Shown here: in pieces, positions 34,071-42,779 of the stretch
How positions within the stretch are numbered: the stretch's first letter is position 1
Layout of the letters: each line of letters begins with the position of its first letter
Source of the DNA: Spirochaetales bacterium
GTDB taxonomy: Bacteria; Spirochaetota; Spirochaetia; SZUA-6
Assembly (NCBI GenBank): GCA_027021365.1
Contig: JALUUM010000007.1
Span: forward strand, 124,001 to 188,000
Direction: 5' to 3'
DNA length: 64,000 nt
Notes under the pieces: generated by a model
What the model was told of the DNA's origin: nothing
The model's input: only the letters and a program-made list of their open reading frames with translations
Database searches by the model: none
Program-made: the position numbers and the translations under genes

Positions 34071-35888
34071 ATGAATGAAAGAGAAATCCGGACTGACCTC
34101 AAGGAGAACTTAAAACACTTACCTGAAAAACCGGGCGTCTATATAATGAAAGACGAGGGGGGTGCCGTAATATATGTCGGAAAAGCCAAGAATCTCTCCA
34201 AGAGGGTTCGTTCTTATTTCACCGGCAACAAGAGTCTTAAGACAAGGCTCCTCCTTAGGCATCTTGCTGGTATTGAAACAATTATAACGATAAACGAACA
34301 GGAAGCCCTGCTTCTCGAGAACAATCTCATAAAGAAATGGAAACCACGATACAATATTAACCTCAAGGACGGAAAGTCTTACCCGGTTATCAGACTTACA
34401 AACGAGGATTTCCCCAGGGTGTTCAGGACAAGAAGAATAATCTTCGACGGTTCGGAGTACTTCGGTCCCTTTGCCAGTGTAAACATGATCGACATCTACC
34501 TCGAATTGATCGATAGGCTTTTCCCTCTAAGGAAGTGCAGAGGAAAATTGAAGACACGAAGCCACCCATGCCTTAATTACTACATAGGAAGATGCAGAGC
34601 GCCCTGCGCAGGCAAAATCAGCCGGGAAGATTATCTTTCCATGGTAGACAATGTAAGAAACCTGCTCTCTGGAAAAACAAACAGGCTTGTTACTTCACTA
34701 AAGCGAGAAATGCTTGGGGCTGCTTCCAACCTGGAGTTCGAAAGGGCAGCGAAAATAAGAGACAGCATCGAGGCCATTGGGCTGGTTTCAACGGAGCAGA
34801 ACATAGTGGATTTCAAAGATACACCGCGTGATTATATCGGCTACTGGTCCGAAGCAGGTCTGATAACATTTGTCGTTCTGCAGTCAAGAAGGGGAAAACT
34901 CGTGGGAAGAGAGATTTTCAATTTCAGCAATATTGAAGACGACGGGGATGCCCTTGTACAATTTGTCTTACAATACTATATGAGTTACCACAAAAACAGT
35001 GTAGAATTTCCCAGGTACATCTATATCCAAGGACCGGTAGATGAAGAACTGATCAGATCAATTCTTCAGGGGGCAGAAAGAACCAGGATCGTTGTACCGA
35101 AAAAGGGCAAACATGCCCAAACAGTAAGGCTTGCAACGGAAAACGCCAGAGAAGACGTGGAGGCAAAAATTGCCAGCTACAATCCTGACACTGCTTTGCA
35201 GGAACTCAAAATAGCACTCAAACTCCCCAATGTTCCCTCAAGAATCGAAGGTTTTGACATAGCTCATTTAGGTGGTGAGGATACCATTGCCTCGATGGTA
35301 TCTTTCCTTGACGGACTTCCTGATAAATCTTCCTACCGCCACTTCAAGATTCGTTCCCTTGACGGCAAGATAGACGACTACGAATCAATGCGGGAGGTGA
35401 TAGCAAGGAGGTATTCCAGGGTACTCAACGACAACCTTGAAAAACCTGATCTGATAATAGTAGACGGGGGAGAAGGGCAGGTGAATGCAGCCCGTGCCGT
35501 CCTTGAATCCTTGGACTTGAGCGATATTCCCATAATGGGACTTGCAAAGAGAAACGAAGAGATATTCCTCCCTAAAATGAAGGAACCAATAGTTCTTGAA
35601 AAATCTTCCAATGCATTGAAACTCATAGTAAGGGTGAGGGATGAAACTCACAGGTTTGCAAACAGGCTGCACAAACATGTGAGGAGAAAGAGGAGAACGA
35701 CATCGATTCTCGAAGGGATTCCCGGTGTTGGCAAGAGGAGAAGCAGGCTTCTACTCGAAACATTTGGTTCTGTAGAAGGGATTATCAAAAGCAGTGCCAA
35801 TGAAATAAGGCGGAGAACAGGTATCAGTGAGACATTAGCCTCCAGTATCCTTTCCCACCTTTCACAATTGCATAATAGAAAAACATAG
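34071..35888 (+). CDS. uvrC: Excinuclease ABC subunit C
   Basis: The incision subunit of nucleotide excision repair, 605 residues, normal length. The GIY-YIG domain comes first (PGVYIMKDEGGAVIYVGKAK, about 20-39), then a Cys-bearing segment (CLNYYIGRCRAPCAG), a UvrB-binding UVR motif (about 210-245), the RNase H-like domain (IEGFDIAHLGGED, IIVDGGEGQ) and a C-terminal helix-hairpin-helix (LEGIPGVGKRRSRLL). It has no clear SD. Its 3' end overlaps holA by 65 bases in convergent orientation. I looked for a LexA-type box in the 91-base gap before it and found none I could support. Confidence 0.95.
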   Translation: MNEREIRTDLKENLKHLPEKPGVYIMKDEGGAVIYVGKAKNLSKRVRSYFTGNKSLKTRLLLRHLAGIETIITINEQEALLLENNLIKKWKPRYNINLKDGKSYPVIRLTNEDFPRVFRTRRIIFDGSEYFGPFASVNMIDIYLELIDRLFPLRKCRGKLKTRSHPCLNYYIGRCRAPCAGKISREDYLSMVDNVRNLLSGKTNRLVTSLKREMLGAASNLEFERAAKIRDSIEAIGLVSTEQNIVDFKDTPRDYIGYWSEAGLITFVVLQSRRGKLVGREIFNFSNIEDDGDALVQFVLQYYMSYHKNSVEFPRYIYIQGPVDEELIRSILQGAERTRIVVPKKGKHAQTVRLATENAREDVEAKIASYNPDTALQELKIALKLPNVPSRIEGFDIAHLGGEDTIASMVSFLDGLPDKSSYRHFKIRSLDGKIDDYESMREVIARRYSRVLNDNLEKPDLIIVDGGEGQVNAARAVLESLDLSDIPIMGLAKRNEEIFLPKMKEPIVLEKSSNALKLIVRVRDETHRFANRLHKHVRRKRRTTSILEGIPGVGKRRSRLLLETFGSVEGIIKSSANEIRRRTGISETLASSILSHLSQLHNRKT

Positions 35889-36822
35889 TAATGATTGTCT
35901 CGTGGAGCCCTGAGCCGAGGCTTCTCAACTTGAAGACAGTATTGTAGATGAGCTGTATTATATCGGCCAATTCCTCCATTGTGTAATTCCTGCTACCCTC
36001 GCTGTATATTCTCCGGGACCTTTTAGTAGTCAGGCTAAGCTTCTTAAAAGCCTCGGCAGGTTCATGGCTTTCCTTCTCGAGGAGGAACTTGTAATTCATA
36101 AGCCTCTCTATCTGCCACAGGATGCCAAGAATCACCTGGTCCGGATTGCTCTTTCTTGAGAAAAGTATGCTGGAAAGCACCTCCAGAGTGCCACTGAAAT
36201 CCCTTTCTGCCATTTTTGCAAACAGGGTAAATACATTTTCCTCCCTGCTGTGATAGAGGTGTTCCTCTATATCCTCTGCCGTTATTTTCGCCCTGTCCCT
36301 GAAAAAGATTGAAAGTTTCTCACACTCCTGTTCAAGGTCCAGCGTATTGTTTTCAACGAGCTCGAGAAGTTCATTTACAGCGTCGATCTCTATCTTTATT
36401 TCTCTCTTCCTGAAATAGTGGATTATCCATCCCCTCTTGTCACCCTCATTCATCTCCCAGAATATCTTTACATTATCCTTGGGAATATGTCCTCTCACTG
36501 CCGCAGGTATGTCCTTAAAGGTATCCGATTCGATTATTAGAATAGAGCCCGGGGAGGGTTTTTTCAGATATTCCACAAGTATATTAATGCTGTTCTTTCC
36601 CTTAAGTTGTTCTGCCATTTTAAGAATAACGACCTTAGCCCTTGCAAAGAGCGATCCATTCTCCAATAGAGAAACCACTTCCCTGATATCCGTTTCAAAT
36701 GGATAGAAAGTGTAAACTTCCGGTTTCTCTCCGATCTTATCCGCCGTTTTATTGAGAATTTCCTCTATGAATATTTTCTTTCTGCCTTTTTCAGGTCCAA
36801 GAAGGAGATATGAGCTCTTCAT
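35824..36822 (-). CDS. holA: DNA polymerase III subunit delta
   Basis: A 332-residue clamp-loader subunit. The N-terminal AAA-like fold lacks a working Walker A (LLLGPEKGRKKIFIEEIL), as usual for delta. The conserved middle has SSILFSRKSNPDQVILGILWQ. It opens the beta clamp. The gene starts six bases after lexA and overlaps uvrC at its 3' end. Confidence 0.88.
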   Translation of the reverse strand: MKSSYLLLGPEKGRKKIFIEEILNKTADKIGEKPEVYTFYPFETDIREVVSLLENGSLFARAKVVILKMAEQLKGKNSINILVEYLKKPSPGSILIIESDTFKDIPAAVRGHIPKDNVKIFWEMNEGDKRGWIIHYFRKREIKIEIDAVNELLELVENNTLDLEQECEKLSIFFRDRAKITAEDIEEHLYHSREENVFTLFAKMAERDFSGTLEVLSSILFSRKSNPDQVILGILWQIERLMNYKFLLEKESHEPAEAFKKLSLTTKRSRRIYSEGSRNYTMEELADIIQLIYNTVFKLRSLGSGLHETIITMFFYYAIVKGGKGYWRLMSH

Positions 36823-36828
36823 TACAAG

Positions 36829-37434
36829 TTACTGATACCTTCGCACTATGCAGCTCAGCTTCCCGAGAATTCTCACATCCTGCGTATAGATAGGAAGGTA
36901 ATTGGGATTTTCAGATTTGAGTTTTACCCTGTTCTTTTCCAGATAGAATTTCTTAAGAACAACGGCATCGTCAATCATTGCCACCACTATGTCACCATTT
37001 TCTGCCGTATTCTGATAGGATACTACTGCAATATCCCCATCTATGATACCGGCATCCTTCATGCTGTCTCCTTTGACATTCAGAGCGAAGTGACGCCCTT
37101 TTCCAAGGTAGTTCGAGGGCAATTCTACGAAACCTTCGAAGTTCTCTTCGGCAAACAGTGGCTTCCCGGCAGCGACGTTTCCAAGAAGTGGTATCTTTTT
37201 CACCTCCTTGCTATCGGTCAGTGCTTTGGGAAGAATTTCTATTGCACGGGATCTCTTTACATTACACTTTATGAAATTCTTCTTTTCCAGCGCCTTGACA
37301 TGGTCATAACTTCCCCTTACTGAAATGCCAAAATTGTCTCCTATTTCTCTTATGGTAGGAGGATAGCCGTGATTTTCAATATAGGATTTGATAAACTCCA
37401 ACACTTCTTTTTGACGTTTCGTCAGTTCCTTCAT
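36829..37434 (-). CDS. lexA: LexA repressor
   Basis: A 201-residue SOS repressor. A winged helix lies at 1-65 (TKRQKEVLEFIKSYIENHGY, PPTIREIGDNFGIS). The self-cleavage Ala89-Gly90 (GNVAAGKP), catalytic Ser 123 (KGDSMKDAGI) and Lys 161 (VVLKKFY) are all present. It lies downstream of the NtrX-like gene (seven bases) and upstream of holA, close to uvrC, so DNA-repair genes cluster here. Confidence 0.95.
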   Translation of the reverse strand: MKELTKRQKEVLEFIKSYIENHGYPPTIREIGDNFGISVRGSYDHVKALEKKNFIKCNVKRSRAIEILPKALTDSKEVKKIPLLGNVAAGKPLFAEENFEGFVELPSNYLGKGRHFALNVKGDSMKDAGIIDGDIAVVSYQNTAENGDIVVAMIDDAVVLKKFYLEKNRVKLKSENPNYLPIYTQDVRILGKLSCIVRRYQ

Positions 37435-37441
37435 CTACCTT

Positions 37442-38806
37442 CTACTTCTTAACTTCGATATCGAGTTTCTTTATCTTGTTGTAAAGATTGGTCGTTGTAA
37501 TCCCCAGTTCTCGTGCAGTTTTTGTAAGATTATAGTCATTCGCCTTCAATTTGCTCTTTATAAACTCGCCTTCAAACATGTCACGTGCTTCGCCCAGTTT
37601 CATACCCCTGAAGAGTTTGAGCCATTCATCGTGATCGCTGTTTAGCTTCGCTCCCAGATAAAGCTTTATTGTATCAGCGGTAATCAGTTCCTCTTCAGAC
37701 ATTATATTAACCCGTTCAATGACATTTTTCAACTCTCTTATGTTACCGGGCCAATGATAGTTCATAAGAATCTCCAGGGCATCTTTGGAAATCTTTTTTG
37801 GCTCCTTTGCTGCCTGTGGTTTGAATTTTTTAAGGAAATAATCCACCAGCAGGGGGATATCTTCCTTTCTCGCCCTTAACGGGGGGACATGTATAGGTAT
37901 GACATTCAGTCTGAAGTACAGATCCTCTCTGAAACGTCTTTCACGAATCTCCTTTTCTATATCCTTGTTAGTCGCAGCAATCAACCTTACATTGACTGTG
38001 ATAGATTCTTCGCCTCCTATTCTCTCAAACCTCATCTCCTGAATTACCCGCAACACCTTCGCCTGGGTATTAAGCGACATATCGGCGATTTCATCGAGGA
38101 AAATTGTACCGCCGTCCGCGAGCTCAAATTTTCCTCTCTTCCTCTGGATTGCATTGGTAAAAGCACCCTTCTCATGACCGAAGAGCTCACTCTCGATGAG
38201 TGTCTCGGGAATTGCAGCGCAGTTTACCTCGATAAAGGGACCTCCCGATCTCTTACTCATCCTGTGTATTTGCCGTGCAACGAGTTCCTTTCCCGTACCA
38301 TTCTCTCCTAAAATCAAAACCCTCGCATCAGTGGGTGCGCTCTGCTCGATAATCTTGCGGATATTTTCTATTGATTCGTGCCGTCCGATCATCTCGTCTT
38401 CCAGAAAAACCGTTTCCTTGAGCGAGCGATTCTCCCTCTTCAGCTTTTCGAGATTGATTGCATTTCTTGTCACTGTTATTATCTTGTCGAGGGAGAGGGG
38501 TTTTTCGAGAAAATCGAATGCCCCCATCTTTACGGCTTGAACTGCCAGGTTGATATTGGCATGTCCTGAAATAACAACTACCTCAATATCCGGATACTCT
38601 TCCTTTATCTTTTTCAAAACTTCTATTCCGCCCATATTAGGCAGCCAAACGTCCAGTATCACAACGTCTATTGGCTCATTGTTCAGAATATTCAAACCGG
38701 AAAAACCGTCTTCTGCGAGAAAGACATTGTAATTCTCATCTTCAAGAACATCCTTCAGAATCGATCTTATTCCAGCTTCATCATCGATAACCAGAACGTT
38801 ATTCAT
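37442..38806 (-). CDS. Sigma-54-dependent response regulator, NtrX-like
   Basis: A 454-residue NtrC-family activator. The receiver has DVVILDVWLPNMGG with the acceptor Asp near 53. The AAA+ domain has GENGTGKE (Walker A, about 168), GGTIFLDEIADM (Walker B) and the R-finger region. The sigma-54 contact loop reads GAFTNA instead of the usual GAFTGA. A Fis-type helix-turn-helix ends the protein (LTKTARELGITTTNLYNKIK). It overlaps the kinase gene by eight bases and partners it; rpoN is in the same run of genes. Confidence 0.92.
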   Translation of the reverse strand: MNNVLVIDDEAGIRSILKDVLEDENYNVFLAEDGFSGLNILNNEPIDVVILDVWLPNMGGIEVLKKIKEEYPDIEVVVISGHANINLAVQAVKMGAFDFLEKPLSLDKIITVTRNAINLEKLKRENRSLKETVFLEDEMIGRHESIENIRKIIEQSAPTDARVLILGENGTGKELVARQIHRMSKRSGGPFIEVNCAAIPETLIESELFGHEKGAFTNAIQRKRGKFELADGGTIFLDEIADMSLNTQAKVLRVIQEMRFERIGGEESITVNVRLIAATNKDIEKEIRERRFREDLYFRLNVIPIHVPPLRARKEDIPLLVDYFLKKFKPQAAKEPKKISKDALEILMNYHWPGNIRELKNVIERVNIMSEEELITADTIKLYLGAKLNSDHDEWLKLFRGMKLGEARDMFEGEFIKSKLKANDYNLTKTARELGITTTNLYNKIKKLDIEVKK

Positions 38807-40583
38807 TTATCTCTCCGATGGGAAGATCTATGAAAAATGTCGTACCGTATCCCTTCTTGCTTTCGAACCATATATTGCCATTATGATCGAAAACAATTCT
38901 TTCAACAATAGCAAGCCCAAGACCCGTGCCTGATTTTTTTGTAGTAAAATAAGGATCGAATATTTTCTCCTTCAACTCTTCATCTATACCGGTACCGTTA
39001 TCTTTGATCTGTATTCTCCAGTAATCCTTTCTCCCCTTCCTCACCATAGCCGCCTTAACACTTATATAACCTTTGCCATCTATTGCATGAATGGCATTAT
39101 CGAAAAGGTTGTTGAAAACCTGTTTCAACTGTCCGGGATCTGCCATCAGGAGCGTATTGTTCTCCACACCTGAAATATCTATATCGATATCACGACCGCT
39201 ATCCTTGCCTACCCCCCTATAAATCGATGCAACCTCCTCTACAACACTTCTTAAATCCACCTTTTCAGGTTGAGGACCTGGAAGACGGGCAAATTCCCTG
39301 AATTCTTTGAGAAGATTATCCAGATTATCCACCTCGCTTATGACAGCCTTTAGTGAGGGCTCAATTATTCCCACAACACTTTCCGGGTCCTCGCCGTATC
39401 GTTTCAACACCCTCTGAGCAGCAAGTTTTATAGGGGTAAGGGGATTTCTGATTTCATGGGCAAGCCTCTGAGCAATTTCCTGCCATGCCGCTATTTTTTC
39501 CGCATGAAGAATCTGCTCTCTTGACGATTCCAGTTCACCTATCATTCTGTTGAAAGAATCAACAAGAAGGGAAAGCTCATCTCCCCTTCTCGCAAGTATT
39601 CTAAATGAAAAATCTCCCTCTGCTATCCTCTTTGTAGCCTCCTCCAGATTTGCTATAGGTCTTATCAACTCATCTGAGAGGAGGAAACTTAAGAGTATGA
39701 CTAGCAGAAAGATCGGCAAGGTAAAGAAGAAATAAAATAGAGCAACCACAATCTTGAACAGCCTGTTGAATCTGTTCAACTGATTAAAGCTCTCCAGTGA
39801 AGAGGTCAGATTTCTCGCATTCTCGTCAAAACCACGAGGAAGTATTACACCGGCTATGACGGTGTAATATTCTCCGTCTATCCTGTGCTGGTAAGCACTT
39901 CTCAGTATGCTTACCTCTTCCCTCTCTATCTTGGGAAGAACACCTGTCCTCCCCCTGATCGAATCAAAATCAGCCAGGCGACCTTCCCCGTTTCCCATGA
40001 AATACACTTCCCGCCCATTCCTGTCAAACAACTGGATGAAACTTATTCCCCTGTTGATACTTTGAATCCTCTCCCATGCCAGATCGGGGTTTCTCTTGAA
40101 ATCCTTCAGCAAAAAGTCAAGAACATCACTTCTTGTAAAGGAATCAAGTTCGTTCACCCTTCCCTGATAGTAGGTCAAGGCTATCTTCAAACCGCTGTTC
40201 AAGGAATCTCCTATACCCGCTCTCAGCCAGAAATTTATTGTGGATTGTATAAAATTTATGGAAAGTACCGAAAGCGGAACCGAGCTTAGGAGAGCAATAA
40301 ATGCAAAGAACAGCAGAAGTTTGGCCTTAAGCCGTACACCCGGTTTTCTCTTCGCCCTGTCCCTGAATAAACTGGATAGCTGAAGAATGATTATGCCAAG
40401 GAGGAGGAGCGGAAAGAGAATTATAATGAATATGGCAACAAGGTTGGCCGATGTTTCAAGCTGTGAAATATTTACAAGAACTTGCTGGGAAAAGAGAACG
40501 ACAAGTATTATCAACAGAATTACCAGAATAGTGACAACGAGGAAACCCGATCTGAAAAACCCCTTCGATCCGAAAATCTTCAT
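38799..40583 (-). CDS. NtrY-like sensor histidine kinase
   Basis: A 594-residue membrane kinase with two N-terminal helices (about 12-35 and 45-70), a third at about 90-110, a periplasmic sensor part (about 115-280), a fourth helix (about 285-310) and HAMP (about 310-360). HisKA has QRLAHEIRNPLTPIKLAAQR (His about 385). The ATPase domain has NLFDNAIHAIDG and GTGLGLAIVER. No PAS domain is evident. It overlaps the DUF4390 gene upstream (ATGA) and the regulator gene downstream. The nitrogen-related name is by homology; the signal is unknown. Confidence 0.9.
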   Translation of the reverse strand: MKIFGSKGFFRSGFLVVTILVILLIILVVLFSQQVLVNISQLETSANLVAIFIIILFPLLLLGIIILQLSSLFRDRAKRKPGVRLKAKLLLFFAFIALLSSVPLSVLSINFIQSTINFWLRAGIGDSLNSGLKIALTYYQGRVNELDSFTRSDVLDFLLKDFKRNPDLAWERIQSINRGISFIQLFDRNGREVYFMGNGEGRLADFDSIRGRTGVLPKIEREEVSILRSAYQHRIDGEYYTVIAGVILPRGFDENARNLTSSLESFNQLNRFNRLFKIVVALFYFFFTLPIFLLVILLSFLLSDELIRPIANLEEATKRIAEGDFSFRILARRGDELSLLVDSFNRMIGELESSREQILHAEKIAAWQEIAQRLAHEIRNPLTPIKLAAQRVLKRYGEDPESVVGIIEPSLKAVISEVDNLDNLLKEFREFARLPGPQPEKVDLRSVVEEVASIYRGVGKDSGRDIDIDISGVENNTLLMADPGQLKQVFNNLFDNAIHAIDGKGYISVKAAMVRKGRKDYWRIQIKDNGTGIDEELKEKIFDPYFTTKKSGTGLGLAIVERIVFDHNGNIWFESKKGYGTTFFIDLPIGEINE

Positions 40584-41212
40584 CTTTCGCTTCCCATTGT
40601 ATCATTCAAATCAATCGTTCTCCACTGTGTTGCCTTGCTCCCCAGTGAAGTGAATATCTTTACAAGATTCAGCGGAGAAATAAGCTTGATAGGAACAAAG
40701 TAGGCTCTTCCCATTATTATGCATTTTGCCTTTTCACAATTCTCTCCATATGGAAGCTTAAAATTTTCCAGAGTAAAAAAGGCTCTGACAAAATCCTCGA
40801 ACCCCTTGAATTTCGATACGACCCTGTCTTCCGATTCTATTACGTAGGAACTCTCGAATGCATCGTAACGTGCAATCCTGGTAATGGTCGTCTCCCGCAG
40901 CAGCTTGTTACCCAGAAAACTGAGCCAACCATGTTCTCTGCTGTAAAGCCTGAACTGGAATATTATTTCAGCCCTGAAACCGGAACCAAGATTGTTTTTA
41001 AGGTCCTCAACTTTATCCGTTGTGAAGTATGAAGATACGTATATTAAACCATTTTCGATTCTTCCGCTGAAGGCAACATCGTCACTTTCGGCATCAAGCA
41101 GAGGAAAAATGATGAGAAAAGAGAAACACAACAGCCTGGCAACTCTCGTCTCAATCCTCCTCGAATTTCCTCTCGAAAAGATCTGCAATAGCTTCCACCG
41201 CTTCCTTTTCAT
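40580..41212 (-). CDS. DUF4390-domain protein
   Basis: Up to 210 residues. The conserved part runs from VAFSGRIENGLIYVSSYF to the end, with AEIIFQFRLYSREHGWLS and YPFE-type beta segments, matching the DUF4390 family often found next to NtrY-like kinases. A hydrophobic stretch (about 28-40) looks like a signal peptide. That suggests the real start may be the TTG near 41131 rather than the ATG at 41212, which overlaps ptsH by 62 bases. Function is unknown; it is probably a periplasmic companion of the kinase. Confidence 0.75.
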   Translation of the reverse strand: MKRKRWKLLQIFSRGNSRRIETRVARLLCFSFLIIFPLLDAESDDVAFSGRIENGLIYVSSYFTTDKVEDLKNNLGSGFRAEIIFQFRLYSREHGWLSFLGNKLLRETTITRIARYDAFESSYVIESEDRVVSKFKGFEDFVRAFFTLENFKLPYGENCEKAKCIIMGRAYFVPIKLISPLNLVKIFTSLGSKATQWRTIDLNDTMGSER

Positions 41213-41417
41213 CTTCCCCTTCGGCTATAACCTTCAAGGGAGTCTTATAAGTAGCACCCAGTGTAATTATCCCCATTATGGATTTGGCATTCACCCTTTC
41301 ACCGTCCTTTTCAAAGTATATGGACGATTTGAAGTCGTTTGCCATCTTTACTATCAGTGCCGCAGGCCTTGCATGTATGCCAGCTCGGTTTTTAATTACC
41401 ACTTCTTTCTCTACCAT
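41151..41417 (-). CDS. ptsH: HPr phosphocarrier protein
   Basis: An 88-residue protein with phosphorylatable His 15 (GIHARPAA) and the regulatory Ser 46 (NAKSIMGIITLG). It sits after hprK, whose product phosphorylates Ser 46. No enzyme I or EII gene is near, so it probably acts mainly in regulation. Confidence 0.95.
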   Translation of the reverse strand: MVEKEVVIKNRAGIHARPAALIVKMANDFKSSIYFEKDGERVNAKSIMGIITLGATYKTPLKVIAEGEDEKEAVEAIADLFERKFEED

Positions 41418-41465
41418 GACTTATGAAATTTCCCTTCTAAAGTATGAATATGAAATGGATTTCAC

Positions 41466-42437
41466 TTAAGATTTTTCCAGAAAAGTTGCTCTGGCACTCT
41501 CGGTTTCGAGCCATCTCATTACGTTCTTGTTGAACTCTTTTGCGGAGTAATAGCCCATTTTTTTCAATCTCTCATTCATTGCTGCAGTTTCTATAATGAT
41601 AGGGATGTTTCTTCCCGGTCTTACAGGGATAAGCAGTGAAGGAACTCTCACACCAAGGATACCCGTAGTAGTTTCCTCCTCGCCAATTCTGTCATATTCC
41701 TTGGAAGCATCCCACTCTTCCAGGTGAACAACAAGCTGTACCTGTTTCTTGTCTCTTATAGCACCAACTCCGAAAAGATGGGTTATGTTGATTATGCCAA
41801 GTCCCCTTATTTCCATGTGGTGGCTGACAACCTTTGCTCCCTTCCCTATCAGGATATTTCCGCTCACCCTTCTTATCTCAACAACATCATCTGCAACCAG
41901 CCTGTGTCCTCTTTCAATAAGTTCGAGGGCTGTTTCACTCTTTCCGACACCACTCTCACCTGTAATCAAAACTCCTATTCCAAATACTTCAACAAGTACA
42001 CCATGAAGCAGCTTCTTGGGAGCGAAAATATCACCCAAAACCCTTATAATTCGCGTTGTGAATTCAGAGGAAGAAAGATCTGTCTGCAGGAGAGGGCATC
42101 CCGCCCTTTCGGCCAGATTTCTGAAATCCTCCGTCGGATCGATACTCCTCGTGAAAACACAGCAGGGAATATCATATTTGAAAAACTTCTCGAGGGTATC
42201 TTTCTTTTTTTCCCTTTCCAGTTTTTTCAGGTAGGCATTCTCTCCCCTGCCAAATATCTGTATTCTATTGTATGCGAAGTTCTCATAAAAGCCGCTCAAT
42301 GCCAGCCCCGGCCTGTTTATCTCCGGGATCCTTATCTCCCTTATGAGACCCGGACGCCCACTTATACACTTAAGGTTGAGCGCATCATTCTCTTTCAGGT
42401 CTAATTGAAGCAGATCCAATACTCGAAATTTATCCAT
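41466..42437 (-). CDS. hprK: HPr kinase/phosphorylase
   Basis: A 323-residue bifunctional enzyme acting on Ser 46 of HPr. The P-loop is GESGVGKS (about 160-167), followed by HRLVADDVVEIRR. The family signature includes MEIRGLGIINI, and the C-terminal K3 loop region is RPGRNIPIIIETAAMNERLK. It lies between hpf and ptsH in the same run. Confidence 0.95.
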   Translation of the reverse strand: MDKFRVLDLLQLDLKENDALNLKCISGRPGLIREIRIPEINRPGLALSGFYENFAYNRIQIFGRGENAYLKKLEREKKKDTLEKFFKYDIPCCVFTRSIDPTEDFRNLAERAGCPLLQTDLSSSEFTTRIIRVLGDIFAPKKLLHGVLVEVFGIGVLITGESGVGKSETALELIERGHRLVADDVVEIRRVSGNILIGKGAKVVSHHMEIRGLGIINITHLFGVGAIRDKKQVQLVVHLEEWDASKEYDRIGEEETTTGILGVRVPSLLIPVRPGRNIPIIIETAAMNERLKKMGYYSAKEFNKNVMRWLETESARATFLEKS

Positions 42438-42464
42438 CGTATCGATCCATTTGAAAAAACTCTA

Positions 42465-42758
42465 CTACGAATGTTCCTGCACTTTACTCTTTTCCCTGTT
42501 AATCTTTATCTCCATCTTATCAAAAAGCTTATCTATACCTTCGAACAAATCGTAACATTCTACCTCCAGATGTGTCTTGTTTCCCCACCTGAAGTTAAAA
42601 GTCACCTGGCACTTGAAACCGGAGCCCTCTTTGAGGAGCCGGAATTGCAAATCAATTATATGATCCTTAGCATAATCGATTCTTGCAAGTTTTTTCTCGA
42701 TATATTGCCTTGTCCTTTCATTGACTTCAAGATGTATACCCTGTATATCGACGTTCAT
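42465..42758 (-). CDS. hpf: Ribosome hibernation-promoting factor (short HPF/YfiA type)
   Basis: A 97-residue protein with the beta-alpha-beta-beta-beta-alpha pattern of HPF (VDIQGIHLEVNERTRQYIEKK, CQVTFNFRWGNKTHLEVE, LFEGIDKLFDKMEIKINREK). It binds the small ribosomal subunit and silences ribosomes in slow growth. A strong SD (AGGAGG) precedes the ATG. The position after rpoN is the classic one. Confidence 0.93.
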   Translation of the reverse strand: MNVDIQGIHLEVNERTRQYIEKKLARIDYAKDHIIDLQFRLLKEGSGFKCQVTFNFRWGNKTHLEVECYDLFEGIDKLFDKMEIKINREKSKVQEHS

Positions 42759-42779
42759 ATTTCCTCCTGGTAGCTTTTA

